A program made the position numbers and the translations under genes. This document shows positions 15,850 through 24,266 of a DNA stretch of 64,000 nt, piece after piece. Source of the DNA: Anaerolineales bacterium (lineage in GTDB: Bacteria; Chloroflexota; Anaerolineae; Anaerolineales; Villigracilaceae); contig JAFGCG010000001.1 of the NCBI GenBank assembly GCA_016932715.1, positions 29,427 through 93,426 on the forward strand. Reading direction: 5' to 3'. How positions within the stretch are numbered: the stretch's first letter is position 1; the number at the start of each line of letters is the position of its first letter. The notes under the pieces were generated by a model. That model was not told where the DNA came from. It made no database searches and was given only the letters and a program-made list of their open reading frames with translations.

Positions 15850-16798
15850 AAGTACTGTCCTTCGTCCATCGTCTACCGTCCACCGTCGTATCGTTGCTCT
15901 CGCGGGCGGCGTCGGTGGCGCGAAGTTTGCCCACGGGCTCGCTCAGATTCTCCCGCCTGAAGACCTGACGGTCATTGTCAATACCGGCGATGACTTCGAG
16001 CATTACGGTTTGTACATCTGTCCTGACCTGGATACGGTCTGCTATACACTGGCAGGATTAGCCAACCCCGAAACAGGCTGGGGGCGCGTGGACGAAACGT
16101 GGAATGTCATCGAGAACGCCTCGAAACTTGGCGGACCGGATTGGTTCCGTTTGGGCGACCGGGATCTGGGAACGCACCTCGAGCGGACGCGGCGCTTGAA
16201 AGAGGGGCAAACATTATCGCAAATTACAAAAGACTTTTGTAAAGCCTGGGGAGTTGAACAGACAATCCTGCCCATGTCGGACCAGCCGGTGCGAACGATT
16301 GTCGAAACGGAGGCAGGCGATCTCGCGTTTCAGGAATATTTCGTACACCGTCGCTGTGAGCCGCGCGTGAAAGGCTTCCGATTCGAAGGGGTCGATTTGG
16401 CGGAACCCGCTCCGGGGGCGCGCGAAGCGCTCCAGGCCGCGGATGCAGTCATCCTTTGCCCGTCAAATCCCTGGGTGAGCATCGATCCAATCCTGCGAGT
16501 TATCAAAAAAGTAAAGAAGCCTGTCGTTGCAATCTCCCCCATCCTTGGCGGGCAAACAGTCAAGGGTCCGGCGGCGAAGATGTTCCGCGAGCTGGGCTTC
16601 AAGCCATCTGCGCTGGCTGTTGCAAATCATTATTGCGATCTGATAAGCGGGTTTGTGCTGGACAAGATTGATGAGCAATTGAAAGGAGATATAGGTATAA
16701 ACATGAGTACAATGGTAACCAACACATTGATGAAGGATCTGAACGATAGAAGCCGACTGGCTCAGGATGTACTACACTTCATCGAGGCTGAGCTATGA
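15830..16798 (+). CDS. cofD: 2-phospho-L-lactate/PEP transferase CofD
   Basis: 322 residues. It joins the nucleotide-activated C3 acid to FO to form (dehydro-)F420-0. Motifs are ALAGGVGGAKFAHGL, VNTGDDFEHYGLYICPDLDTVCYTLAG, WFRLGDRDLGTHL, ILPMSD and CPSNPWVSI. ATG 15830 is chosen; GTG 15812 is possible. Either start lies inside the end of the four-helix-bundle gene, and the first 18 or so residues (including VLRPSSTVHRR) are encoded by the heptamer array, so the N-terminus was probably rebuilt after an insertion. The stop overlaps the cofC start (ATGA). Confidence 0.9.
   Translation: MAQINSESTVLRPSSTVHRRIVALAGGVGGAKFAHGLAQILPPEDLTVIVNTGDDFEHYGLYICPDLDTVCYTLAGLANPETGWGRVDETWNVIENASKLGGPDWFRLGDRDLGTHLERTRRLKEGQTLSQITKDFCKAWGVEQTILPMSDQPVRTIVETEAGDLAFQEYFVHRRCEPRVKGFRFEGVDLAEPAPGAREALQAADAVILCPSNPWVSIDPILRVIKKVKKPVVAISPILGGQTVKGPAAKMFRELGFKPSALAVANHYCDLISGFVLDKIDEQLKGDIGINMSTMVTNTLMKDLNDRSRLAQDVLHFIEAEL
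15857..15884. repeat. Heptamer array encoding the CofD N-terminus
   Basis: Four exact units, GTCCTTC, GTCCATC, GTCTACC, GTCCACC. It overlaps the cofD frame and is an inverted relative of the array at 15384-15404. Confidence 0.8.
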
Positions 16799-17406
16799 CA
16801 CTTTGGGCAATTGTCCCCGTAAAGCCTTTACGACGCGGCAAGTCGCGTTTGGCTGGCACCTTGTCTGAAGACGAGAGAACAAATCTCAATCGCTCACTGT
16901 TACAAAATACACTCAAGACCCTTTCGGAATTGAAAGAAGTGGAAGAGGTTTTGGTCATTAGCCGCGATCCACATGCACTGACGATTGCGCGCAATTACGG
17001 CGCGCGGACCGTTCGCGAAGACGGTCAGCCGGAATTGAATACGGCATTGAAGCGCGCCACGGTCGTTGCCCAGGTCTATGCCACCGGTGCGATCCTGATC
17101 CTGCCCGCTGACCTGCCATTGATCACCGCCGAGGATGTCCGCGCCCTGATCGAGCGCGCCGGCGAACCGCCGACGGTGGTCATCGCCCCGGACAGGCATG
17201 GGACCGGCACGAATGCGCTGCTGATCTCCCCTTCAGGTCTGATCGAATATGATTTTGGCGAGAACTCCTTCCAGCGTCACTGCCAGCGCGCCAGGGAAGC
17301 CGGCGCCCGGCTCAAGGTCGTCAACCTCCCATCGCTTGGGTTGGATCTGGATCTCCCAGAGGATCTTGAACTGGTACGGCAGTTCGAACTGCCGGCAATT
17401 CCATAG
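16795..17406 (+). CDS. cofC: 2-phospho-L-lactate/phosphoenolpyruvate guanylyltransferase
   Basis: 203 residues of the CofC/FbiD nucleotidyltransferase family. It activates a C3 phospho-acid with GTP for CofD. Motifs are IVPVKPLRRGKSRLA (GTP loop), VISRDP, ILPADLPLITAEDV (metal Asp) and VIAPDRHGTGTNALL. With a free-standing FbiB-C-like reductase nearby, PEP is the more likely substrate than 2-phospholactate, so fbiD would be an equally good name. It shares ATGA with cofD and is followed by a strong terminator. Confidence 0.9.
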   Translation: MTLWAIVPVKPLRRGKSRLAGTLSEDERTNLNRSLLQNTLKTLSELKEVEEVLVISRDPHALTIARNYGARTVREDGQPELNTALKRATVVAQVYATGAILILPADLPLITAEDVRALIERAGEPPTVVIAPDRHGTGTNALLISPSGLIEYDFGENSFQRHCQRAREAGARLKVVNLPSLGLDLDLPEDLELVRQFELPAIP

Positions 17407-17426
17407 GTAGTGGCATTTCAAACCTC

Positions 17427-17465
17427 AACTCTCCCAATGGCTCTTCCGTTTGGGAGAGTTTTTTA
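17427..17465 (+). terminator. Rho-independent terminator of the F420 operon
   Basis: An 11-bp perfect stem (17427-17437 with 17450-17460) is followed by TTTTTT. It lies about 20 bp after cofC and ends the block begun at npdG. Confidence 0.9.
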
Positions 17466-17534
17466 TAGGTGCACCAGGACTTTGCAAAGAACACTCAAAG
17501 CCTGAGGGCTGGTCTCGTAAGATGAAGAGTTGAC

Positions 17535-17540
17535 TATAAT
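17535..17540 (+). promoter_or_regulatory. -10 box upstream of the SsnA-like gene
   Basis: A perfect TATAAT lies about 80 bp before ATG 17621 and just after the terminator of the previous operon. A matching -35 box at normal spacing is not evident. Confidence 0.35.
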
Positions 17541-17620
17541 ATTGAACGGTTAGGCTGGTGACAGCCATTTTTATCATTTGGCAATGGACAGGAACGAGTC
17601 CCCCGGCGAAAGGATTGAAC

Positions 17621-18949
17621 ATGACAACAAGATTTGAACATGGGATTGTCGTGACTTTGGGTCCGGACAACCGCGTCATCTGGAACGGCGCGGTCGTAAC
17701 CGAGGACGAAAAGATCGTGGCAGTTGGGAATGCCGTGGAAATGAAGCTCCGGTTCCCGAATGCAGAAGCTGTGGATTGTGCGGGTAAGATCGTCCTGCCC
17801 GGGTTCATCTGCGCGCACCATCACTTCTACTCGACCATGGCGCGCGGCATGGCAATCCCGGGCGAGCCTGCTTCCAATTTTGTGGAAATCCTCGAACGGC
17901 TGTGGTGGAAGGTGGATCGGGCCTTGCTGGAGGAAGACATCACTCTTTCGGCGCAAATCCCACTCATTGAATGCATCCGCAACGGCACGACGACGGTCAT
18001 CGACCACCACGCCTCCCCGGGGATGCGCGACGGCTCGCTCGACCTGATCGAAGCTGCCGTCCGCCAGGCAGGGATCCGCACCTCGCTGTGTTATGAAGTC
18101 TCGGATCGCAACGAAATGGGCGCTGGCATCGAGGAGAACGAACGCTTCATCAAGAAGATCGGCAGGGGCGACGGGCAGATCGCTGCGATGATGGGGCTGC
18201 ACGCCTCGTTCACCCTCTCTGACGAGACACTTGAGAAATGTGTCGGGATTGCCAAAGATAACGGTGTGGGCTGCCATATCCATGTCGCGGAAGACCTCGC
18301 CGATCGTGAAGATTCGCTCAACAAATATGGAATGCCGGTCGTCCACCGGCTGGATAAAATGGGCGCGTCCGGAGCGAAATCCCTCTTCATCCATTGCGTC
18401 CACATCGACGAATCGGAAATGGACCTGATCGCTGCCACCCATACGAGCGTCGTTCACAATCCCGAATCGAACATGAACAATGCCGTCGGCGTGACCAAAC
18501 TCTTCGAGCTCTTGAAGCGAAACATCCTCGTCGGCCTGGGCAGCGATGGCATGTCTTCGGATATGCTGTCTCAGATGCGCTGTGCCTATCTTCTGCATCG
18601 GCTGGCGAATCATGATCCACGCGTCGCTTTCCTGGAAGCCCCGAAGCTCCTTCTGGAAAATAATGCTGAAATTTGCGAGCGTCAGTTCGGCATCCGCCTG
18701 GGCGAGATCGCTCCAGACCACCCGGCAGACCTGGCAATCCTGGACTATCACCCGCCCACCCTGCTGAACGAGGCAAATTTCCTCGGGCATTTGATCTTTG
18801 GTCTCGTGGACGCGACGGTCGATACGACCGTCTGCCAGGGAAAGATCCTGATGCGAGGCAAGCAGATTCTCTCGATGGACGAGGAACGGATCGCGGCGCG
18901 CGCCCGCGAACTTGCCCCGCAGATGTGGCAGCGCCTGGCAGCGCTCTAA
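17621..18949 (+). CDS. ssnA: SsnA-like metal-dependent amidohydrolase
   Basis: 442 residues, TIM-barrel amidohydrolase. Metal ligands are visible as HHHFYS (about 68-73), HIHVAED, HCVHIDE and GLGSDG. Segments WWKVDRALLEED, TTVIDHHASPGMRDGSL and NPESNMNNAVGV closely follow what I know of SsnA, a putative aminohydrolase often encoded with selenium-dependent molybdenum hydroxylase genes. A guanine/atrazine-type deaminase is the alternative. ATG 17621 has AAAGGA upstream; the longer frame from 17558 is not supported. SelA is encoded 11 kb away. The substrate is unknown. Confidence 0.8.
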   Translation: MTTRFEHGIVVTLGPDNRVIWNGAVVTEDEKIVAVGNAVEMKLRFPNAEAVDCAGKIVLPGFICAHHHFYSTMARGMAIPGEPASNFVEILERLWWKVDRALLEEDITLSAQIPLIECIRNGTTTVIDHHASPGMRDGSLDLIEAAVRQAGIRTSLCYEVSDRNEMGAGIEENERFIKKIGRGDGQIAAMMGLHASFTLSDETLEKCVGIAKDNGVGCHIHVAEDLADREDSLNKYGMPVVHRLDKMGASGAKSLFIHCVHIDESEMDLIAATHTSVVHNPESNMNNAVGVTKLFELLKRNILVGLGSDGMSSDMLSQMRCAYLLHRLANHDPRVAFLEAPKLLLENNAEICERQFGIRLGEIAPDHPADLAILDYHPPTLLNEANFLGHLIFGLVDATVDTTVCQGKILMRGKQILSMDEERIAARARELAPQMWQRLAAL

Positions 18950-18989
18950 CTTGCATAGTCAGCCGAAAGGTCTGACTTCTCTTTCCAAG

Positions 18990-18995
18990 TATAAT
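18990..18995 (+). promoter_or_regulatory. -10 box upstream of the LLM-class gene
   Basis: A perfect TATAAT about 80 bp before ATG 19077 suggests the gene has its own promoter. No consensus -35 box is seen. Confidence 0.35.
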
Positions 18996-19076
18996 GATCA
19001 TTGATGATTGCCCGCACGTAAACAAAAGTGTTTTCCAGATCCAGAGCCGAATCACATCCTAACCGGAGGTTCCAAC

Positions 19077-20072
19077 ATGGAAAGAGTAGCACTCTATTTG
19101 CAGGACTCGCATGATCTCAGGGATGGACTGGAGTATGCGCGCTACGCCGAGAGCCGCGGTTTCGAAGCTGTGTGGCAGGCAGAGTCCCGTCTGGTGCGGG
19201 ATGCGATCGTCCCGATGGCAGCCTACGCGGCGGTCACAGAACGGATCAAGGTTGGCTCAGGCGTCATCAACAACTGGACGCGCAACATCGGTCTGCTCGC
19301 CGCGACCTTCCTGACCCTCGACGATCTCGCGCCGGATCGCATCATTTGTGGGATCGGCGCCTGGTGGGATCCGCTGGCAAGCAACGTTGGCATCACGCGC
19401 CGCAAACCGCTGACTGCCATGCGCGAGACCGTCGAAGTACTGCGCCGCCTGCTCAATATGGAGCGCGTCACGTTCCACGGGGAGTTTCACAATGTGGAAG
19501 GCATCGAATTGGACGTAGTGCACGGCCGCCGGGAGCCGCGCCACATCCCGATCATGATCGGTGCAACCGGCGATCAGATGATGGAACTGACAGGAGAAAT
19601 CGCGGATGGAGCCGTGCTCAACTACTGCGTCCCCCCCGAATACAACGATAAAGCGCTGGAACTCCTGGACAAAGGCTTGCAGAAATCCGGCCGCAAAATG
19701 GACGACTTCGACCGCCCGCAACTGATCGTCTGCTCGGTGGATGAGGATCACGACAAAGCCATCGAGTACACCAAACAATTGCTCTGCCAGTACCTTGCGC
19801 AACAGCCCCATATTGCCAAAGCCTCCGGCGTTTCACAAAGTGTCATTCAGGAGATTCAATCCATTCTGGGATGGCCTGCCACGAAAGAACAGATCAACAA
19901 AGCCAAACATCTCGTCCCCGATGACCTTGTCCATCGCATCACTGCCTCGGGAACGCCGGCAGAGGCGAAAGCCAAAGTGCAGGAATACAAAAAGCGCGGC
20001 TGTACCTGTCCGATCCTGTATCCGGTTGGCGGGAATTTCAAACTGCTGATCGATACATTTGCCCAGGCATAA
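19077..20072 (+). CDS. LLM-class (probably F420-dependent) oxidoreductase
   Basis: 331 residues, luciferase-like TIM barrel: [66 protein letters not shown] and [25 protein letters not shown]. The last two match the methylene-tetrahydromethanopterin-reductase-like branch, which uses F420H2. The neighbouring F420 operon supports this cofactor. ATG 19077 has CCGGAGG upstream. The substrate is unknown. Confidence 0.85.
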   Translation: MERVALYLQDSHDLRDGLEYARYAESRGFEAVWQAESRLVRDAIVPMAAYAAVTERIKVGSGVINNWTRNIGLLAATFLTLDDLAPDRIICGIGAWWDPLASNVGITRRKPLTAMRETVEVLRRLLNMERVTFHGEFHNVEGIELDVVHGRREPRHIPIMIGATGDQMMELTGEIADGAVLNYCVPPEYNDKALELLDKGLQKSGRKMDDFDRPQLIVCSVDEDHDKAIEYTKQLLCQYLAQQPHIAKASGVSQSVIQEIQSILGWPATKEQINKAKHLVPDDLVHRITASGTPAEAKAKVQEYKKRGCTCPILYPVGGNFKLLIDTFAQA

Positions 20073-20099
20073 AGCGCTGCATGAACATAGCAGTGCTTT
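20071..20099. terminator. Shared hairpin between convergent genes
   Basis: 10-base arms at 20071-20080 and 20090-20099 pair with one G-T wobble. The hairpin sits between the LLM gene and pncC and could stop transcription from both sides, though the T-runs are short. Confidence 0.4.
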
Positions 20100-20583
20100 A
20101 CAGCCTCTGCAAATAATCCAGCAGCAACTTCAACGCTGCCTCTGCCGCAGATAATTTATTTTCCTCCCGATTGCCCGAAAAACGAAAGACTTCTGCCCAC
20201 TCTCCCTGGCCTGTCACGAATCCAATCCAGGTTGTACCGACCGGTTTCTCCGGGGTCCCGCCACCAGGACCCGCAATCCCGCTGACCGATATGGCGATAT
20301 CCGACTTCAAAGCCTTATGGATGCCTCGCGCCATTTCAAGAACGATCTCACGGCTCACGGCGCCTTTTGTATTCAACGTATCCCAGGAAACATTCAACAA
20401 AGCGACTTTCGCTTCATAGGCATATGCCACGACGCCGCCAAGGAAATACTCCGACGAACCCGGCACATCGGTAATACGGCTGCTGAGCAAGCCACCCGTA
20501 CAAGACTCGGCCAGCGCCAGTGTCAACCCACGTTCCTGTAACAGGCGTCCTACCTGTATCTCCAGGGAATCGGTCACGTTCAC
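20098..20583 (-). CDS. pncC: Nicotinamide-nucleotide amidase (CinA C-terminal domain)
   Basis: 161 residues, the CinA C-domain alone. It hydrolyses NMN to nicotinic acid mononucleotide in pyridine-nucleotide recycling. Motifs are LALAESCTGGLLSSRITDVPGSS (catalytic Ser), GGVVAYAYEAKVALL, GAVSREIVLEMARG and GIAGPGGGTPEKPVGTTWIG. ATG 20583 has GAGGTGAAC upstream and a TATAAT-like -10 box on the minus strand at 20605-20610. Confidence 0.92.
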   Translation of the reverse strand: MNVTDSLEIQVGRLLQERGLTLALAESCTGGLLSSRITDVPGSSEYFLGGVVAYAYEAKVALLNVSWDTLNTKGAVSREIVLEMARGIHKALKSDIAISVSGIAGPGGGTPEKPVGTTWIGFVTGQGEWAEVFRFSGNREENKLSAAEAALKLLLDYLQRL

Positions 20584-20712
20584 CTCGATCGAATTAATAA
20601 CGAGATTATACCCACCTTCCTCCTCGATTATAGTTTTGCATATGACAGATTGAGATGAAATTGCCCGGCAGGCAAATCCATTTACTCAACTGCGATCGAA
20701 TTCACTTTCCGG

Positions 20713-20747
20713 CAAAAAACAACCTCCAGCAAAAGCAGGAGGTTGTT
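20713..20747 (-). terminator. Rho-independent terminator after the Yip1-family gene
   Basis: On the minus strand a 10-bp stem (AACAACCTCC with its complement) closes a 10-nt loop and is followed by a T-run (the six A at 20714-20719). It lies about 20 bp after the stop of the gene at 20765. Confidence 0.85.
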
Positions 20748-20764
20748 GCCGTCATATAGGAAAC

Positions 20765-21475
20765 CTACGGCATGGGCGTAAGGATCGTTTCAAAAGTATC
20801 CGAGATAGTGGGACCCAACGCCTGGAGAATCGCGAAAACTCCAACCGAGAGACAACAACAAAGCACAAGTACAGGCAGGAAGAAGGAGCCGATCGCCTGT
20901 CCCCAGCCAAACTGGTTGACACCTTTGACCGCCATCACCTCCAGCACAACGACATATAACCCCGCGAGCAAACCCACAATTCCAAAACAAGCCCCCACCC
21001 ACGGAATGGCTGACAACAGAGCGAGCACACCGCTGATCAAAGAGAATGGTGTCGTAATCGCCGCAAAGGCATACGCGAGCTGCTCAAAGGTTCCACGACC
21101 TCCGAACATTTTGGCAAGGACTTGAATAATCCCGGTCACAAGCGCAAACAGAAGAACAGAAATCAATGCTGCAACGGGTGCACCACAAATGGCTGCGATC
21201 AGGGTGTTACCGGTTGTTTGCGGAAGGCCCTCCATACCATAACTCTGCATCATTTGGCGCATTACCTGGCCCTGCACCAGGGACGACAGGAAAGCGCTCA
21301 CCAGCGAACCCAGAAATACCCACAGGAACGCGGTGGTCAATTTCGCATTGGGTGATAATGCAATCCTTGAAAAAGTCTGCTCGCTGGGCTTCGTGACCGC
21401 GTCTCTCCACACTGAAAACCATTCCGAAATACCAGAAGGCGGCGGCAGCATCGGGGTATTCATTTGTTCGCTCAT
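20765..21475 (-). CDS. Yip1-domain membrane protein
   Basis: 236 residues with a short soluble N-terminus and five predicted membrane helices (about 48-68, 90-118, 130-150, 155-180, 195-220). The arrangement and TFEQLAYAFAAITTPFSLISGV fit the Yip1/YIPF-like family of bacterial membrane proteins of unknown role. ATG 21475 is preferred over the upstream TTG because GGAGG lies at proper spacing. It is divergent from uvrC. Confidence 0.8.
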   Translation of the reverse strand: MSEQMNTPMLPPPSGISEWFSVWRDAVTKPSEQTFSRIALSPNAKLTTAFLWVFLGSLVSAFLSSLVQGQVMRQMMQSYGMEGLPQTTGNTLIAAICGAPVAALISVLLFALVTGIIQVLAKMFGGRGTFEQLAYAFAAITTPFSLISGVLALLSAIPWVGACFGIVGLLAGLYVVVLEVMAVKGVNQFGWGQAIGSFFLPVLVLCCCLSVGVFAILQALGPTISDTFETILTPMP

Positions 21476-21568
21476 GGATGCCTCCAAAAAAGATTTGTTC
21501 CATTATTGCACAAAACACAACGAATTACAACCTGTTCCCGATAAGCAACACAAATGTTCTGCTTGCAG

Positions 21569-21574
21569 TAAAAT
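21569..21574 (+). promoter_or_regulatory. -10 box eight bases before uvrC
   Basis: TAAAAT ends 8 bases before ATG 21583, with no Shine-Dalgarno between. The uvrC mRNA may be leaderless or have a leader of one or two bases. Confidence 0.3.
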
Positions 21575-21582
21575 TATATGCG

Positions 21583-23463
21583 ATGGAAATTTCAGAGAAG
21601 ATTCAAGGCATCCTTGCCACCCTGCCTGCAAAGCCGGGCTGCTACCTGATGAAAAATGCCGAGGGGAAGATTATCTATGTTGGCAAAGCGATCAGCCTGA
21701 AGAACCGCGTCCGGTCGTATTTCCACGCGGATGCCGGTTACGACGCGAAGACGCGGCGGCTGGTGCGTGAGATCGCCGATATCGAGTGGATCCTCGTCGG
21801 GTCGGAGCTGGAGGCGCTCATCCTGGAGATGAACCTCATCAAAAAGCACCGGCCCAAGTACAACGTCCGCCTGAAGGACGACAAGCGCTATCCATATATC
21901 AAAATCCATTGGGCTGACCCTTTCCCCAAAGTAACGGTGACGCGCCAAATGGTCGATGATGGCTCGCGGTATTTCGGTCCGTACACCTCCGCCTGGGCCG
22001 TCTATCAAACCCTGGATGTGCTCCGCCGCATCTTCCCCTATCTGACCTGCGACCGTGAGATCACCGGGATGGACAAGCGCGCCTGTCTTTATTACGACAT
22101 CAAGCTGTGCATCGCTCCCTGTATTGGCGCGGCATCCCAGGCGCAGTACCGCCAGATGATCTCCGACCTGATGGACTTCCTCGGCGGGCACAGCGAGGGC
22201 ATCGTGGCACGCATCCAAAGCGAGATGGAAAAAGCTTCCGAGGAAATGCGCTTCGAGAAGGCTGCCGCCCTGCGCGACCAGCTCAAAGCCATTCAAGCGA
22301 TTATCGAGCGGCAGAAGATCGTCTTCGCGACGGACTACCTGGACTCGGACGTGCTGGCGATGGCGCGCAGCGACGGGGAAGCCTGCGTGCAGATCTTCTT
22401 TATCCGCGGCGGGAAGCTGATCGGACGCGAATACTTTATCCTGGAAGGCACGGAAGATGAAGCGGATACCGAGGTGATGGAGCAGTTCATTACACAGTTC
22501 TATACCGAAGCCGCGACGATCCCACAGCAGGTGATGCTGCCGCAGGAAATCGAAGAGGCGCGCATCATCAGCCAGTGGCTGCGATCCAGACGCGGCGGCG
22601 AGAAGGTCGAGTTCTTCGTCCCGAAAGAGGGCCAGCCGCGCGAACTGGTGCAGATGGCAGCCGAAAACGCAACCGAGACCCTGCAAGCCCTGCGCGCCCA
22701 GTGGCAGGCGGATACGCACAAACAGGAACAGGCTCTCGCCGAACTGCAGCAGGCGCTGAACCTGCCGGAGCCGCCGAACCGGATCGAATGCTACGATATT
22801 TCGAACACACAGGGCACCGCGATTGTCGGGGCAATGGTGGTCTTCACGCAGGGCGTGCCTGACAAAAAGTTGTACCGCAAATTCAACATCGAGAGCGTGG
22901 TCGGCGCGCCGGACGATTTCGCCTCGATGGAGGAGATGTTAACGCGCCGGTTCCGCAGGTGGCGCGGCGGACAGGACGCTTCGACTTCGCTCAGCGGGAA
23001 TCCGCCCCCTGGGTTCAAGCGGGATGAATCGTTCTCCTTCCTGCCCGACCTCGTGATCATCGACGGCGGCAAGGGTCAGTTGGGACGCGCCGTCAGCGTC
23101 CTCGAGAAGTTCGAACTGCAGGACAAAGTCCCAGTGGTGGGACTCGCAAAGCAGCGCGAGGAAATCTTCTTCCCACACAAGCCGGAAGCGCTGATGCTGC
23201 CGCGCCATTCCCAGGCGCTCTACCTTGTACAGCGCATCCGGGATGAGGCGCACCGCTATGGGATCACGGCACATCGGAAGAAACGCCAAAAAATCGGCAT
23301 GGCTTCTCAGCTGGACTCCATCCCGGGAATCGGTCCCACGCGTCGAAAAGCCCTCTTGAAACATTTCGGTTCTGTGGATAAGATTAGGGAAGCTTCGATT
23401 GAAGAATTAAGGGTTGTTGTGCCGGAAGACGTGGCAAACTCCATCAAGGCGCACCTCGAATGA
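21583..23463 (+). CDS. uvrC: Excinuclease ABC subunit C
   Basis: 626 residues. It makes both incisions in nucleotide excision repair. GIY-YIG domain (KPGCYLM...IIYVGKAISLKNRVRSYF), UVR motif (SEEMRFEKAAALRDQLKAI), RNase H-like domain (RIECYDISNTQGTAIVGAMVVF and LPDLVIIDGGKGQL) and C-terminal HhH pair (IPGIGPTRRKALLKHFGS). About 18 extra residues (465-483, GQDASTSLSGNPPPGFKR) interrupt the RNase H-like domain just before LPDLVIIDGG; the DNA there resembles a dispersed repeat. ATG 21583 is used because homology begins there. Confidence 0.95.
   Translation: MEISEKIQGILATLPAKPGCYLMKNAEGKIIYVGKAISLKNRVRSYFHADAGYDAKTRRLVREIADIEWILVGSELEALILEMNLIKKHRPKYNVRLKDDKRYPYIKIHWADPFPKVTVTRQMVDDGSRYFGPYTSAWAVYQTLDVLRRIFPYLTCDREITGMDKRACLYYDIKLCIAPCIGAASQAQYRQMISDLMDFLGGHSEGIVARIQSEMEKASEEMRFEKAAALRDQLKAIQAIIERQKIVFATDYLDSDVLAMARSDGEACVQIFFIRGGKLIGREYFILEGTEDEADTEVMEQFITQFYTEAATIPQQVMLPQEIEEARIISQWLRSRRGGEKVEFFVPKEGQPRELVQMAAENATETLQALRAQWQADTHKQEQALAELQQALNLPEPPNRIECYDISNTQGTAIVGAMVVFTQGVPDKKLYRKFNIESVVGAPDDFASMEEMLTRRFRRWRGGQDASTSLSGNPPPGFKRDESFSFLPDLVIIDGGKGQLGRAVSVLEKFELQDKVPVVGLAKQREEIFFPHKPEALMLPRHSQALYLVQRIRDEAHRYGITAHRKKRQKIGMASQLDSIPGIGPTRRKALLKHFGSVDKIREASIEELRVVVPEDVANSIKAHLE
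22972..23030. repeat. Repeat-like insertion in uvrC
   Basis: The stretch includes CTTCGACTTCGCTCAGCG, a word common in short dispersed repeats of such genomes, and encodes a Ser/Pro/Gly-rich loop absent from ordinary UvrC. Only one copy is visible here. Confidence 0.4.
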
Positions 23464-23843
23464 GACAAGTCTGGATTACCGACGACGACGAGGAAATGAA
23501 TCGCGCAATTGGGCTGATGCTGAAAATGCTCAATTGCGAAGTGCTGACGTTCCAGAACGCCCGCGCGACTGTGAAGACCCTCCTGACCGGCAAAACCCCT
23601 GATATGCTGCTCGTGGATATCAATATGCCGGAAGTATCCGGGCTGGATATGCTGGAATTTCTGCGCCGCCGCAGGGAATGGAAGGAGCTTCCCATCGTCA
23701 TGCTGTCCTCGGAAGCCGCAGATAACATGGTGGATAAGGCGCTGCAGATGGGCGCAGATTCCTATCTGATCAAACCTGTCACGATCGAAGAACTCGAAAA
23801 ATCAATGACAACTGCCATTGATAAGCACGCGAGTGTCAAATAA
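23460..23843 (+). CDS. Single-domain response regulator (CheY-like)
   Basis: 127 residues, one receiver domain with the acidic pocket DDDEE (8-12), phospho-acceptor D53 in LLVDINMP, S83 in MLSSEA and K105 in YLIKPV. No output domain. ATG overlaps the uvrC stop (ATGA), so it is translated with uvrC. No partner kinase is in the window. It may act by protein contact or serve as a phosphate relay. Confidence 0.9.
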   Translation: MRQVWITDDDEEMNRAIGLMLKMLNCEVLTFQNARATVKTLLTGKTPDMLLVDINMPEVSGLDMLEFLRRRREWKELPIVMLSSEAADNMVDKALQMGADSYLIKPVTIEELEKSMTTAIDKHASVK

Positions 23844-23859
23844 GTGATGTTACGCAGGC

Positions 23860-23946
23860 AAGGTGCCTTTACCACGGAGAACACGGAGTCCACAGAGATT
23901 TTTAAGGGGTTTTCTCCGTGTTCTCAGTGCGCTCCGCGGTGAAACT
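23860..23946. repeat. Dispersed hairpin repeat (CACGGAG type)
   Basis: An inverted pair: CCACGGAGAACACGGAG on the left and CTCCGTGTTCTCAGTGCGCTCCGCGGTG on the right. It lies between the receiver gene and a small membrane protein gene. Related text occurs near 44.6 kb. Confidence 0.55.
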
Positions 23947-23973
23947 GCGTAAGGTGAGTCAAATAAGTGAGAT

Positions 23974-24117
23974 ATGGCAAATAAAAAATCAAACAAGAAA
24001 CCGGTTGAAACCAGTGAAAAACGGGATGCCAGGCGAACAAGAATATTGCAGATCATCTTCATACTGTTTTCCATTATGTTGATCCTCTCCATGGTTCTTC
24101 AGCTGACGAGCAGCTAA
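23974..24117 (+). CDS. Small single-span membrane protein (47 residues)
   Basis: From ATG 23974 the frame encodes a lysine/arginine-rich N-terminus (about 1-24) followed by one hydrophobic helix (about 25-43) and a short polar tail. A positive-inside, C-out orientation is expected. GTGAG a few bases upstream is a weak ribosome site. The composition is that of a real small membrane protein, and similar Lys-rich single-span proteins are common in this phylum, but I cannot name a family. Confidence 0.55.
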   Translation: MANKKSNKKPVETSEKRDARRTRILQIIFILFSIMLILSMVLQLTSS

Positions 24118-24189
24118 TCACACATCCCTGGCTGGTATAATCGATACCGCGCGGCAGCAAGAAGCCGCGCTTTATTTCGGATGGAAATT

Positions 24190-24251
24190 AAACACAACGG
24201 ACACAAAGGTCTCGAAGGTTTTACTTTGTGTCCTTCGTGTCCTTTGTGTTA
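24190..24251. repeat. Inverted repeat in the prfA leader
   Basis: The left arm AACACAACGGACACAAAGG and right arm CCTTCGTGTCCTTTGTGTT pair with two mismatches over 19 bases. The right arm ends about 17 bases before the prfA start, next to its ribosome site AAGAAGG. It belongs to the CTTCGTGTCCTTTGTG repeat group. Confidence 0.65.
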
Positions 24252-24266
24252 AAAAAGAAGGAATGT

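Noticed and set aside
15830..15884. CofD starting after the heptamer array
   Set aside because: No ATG, GTG or TTG lies in frame between the array and the conserved ALAGGVGG motif, so the array-coded start must be used.
17534..18790. 418-residue minus-strand open frame opposite ssnA
   Set aside because: Composition rich in His/Arg/Asp with no motif; the plus strand carries a complete amidohydrolase with metal ligands.
21592..22719. 375-residue minus-strand open frame opposite uvrC
   Set aside because: Antisense shadow of the GC-rich uvrC coding sequence.
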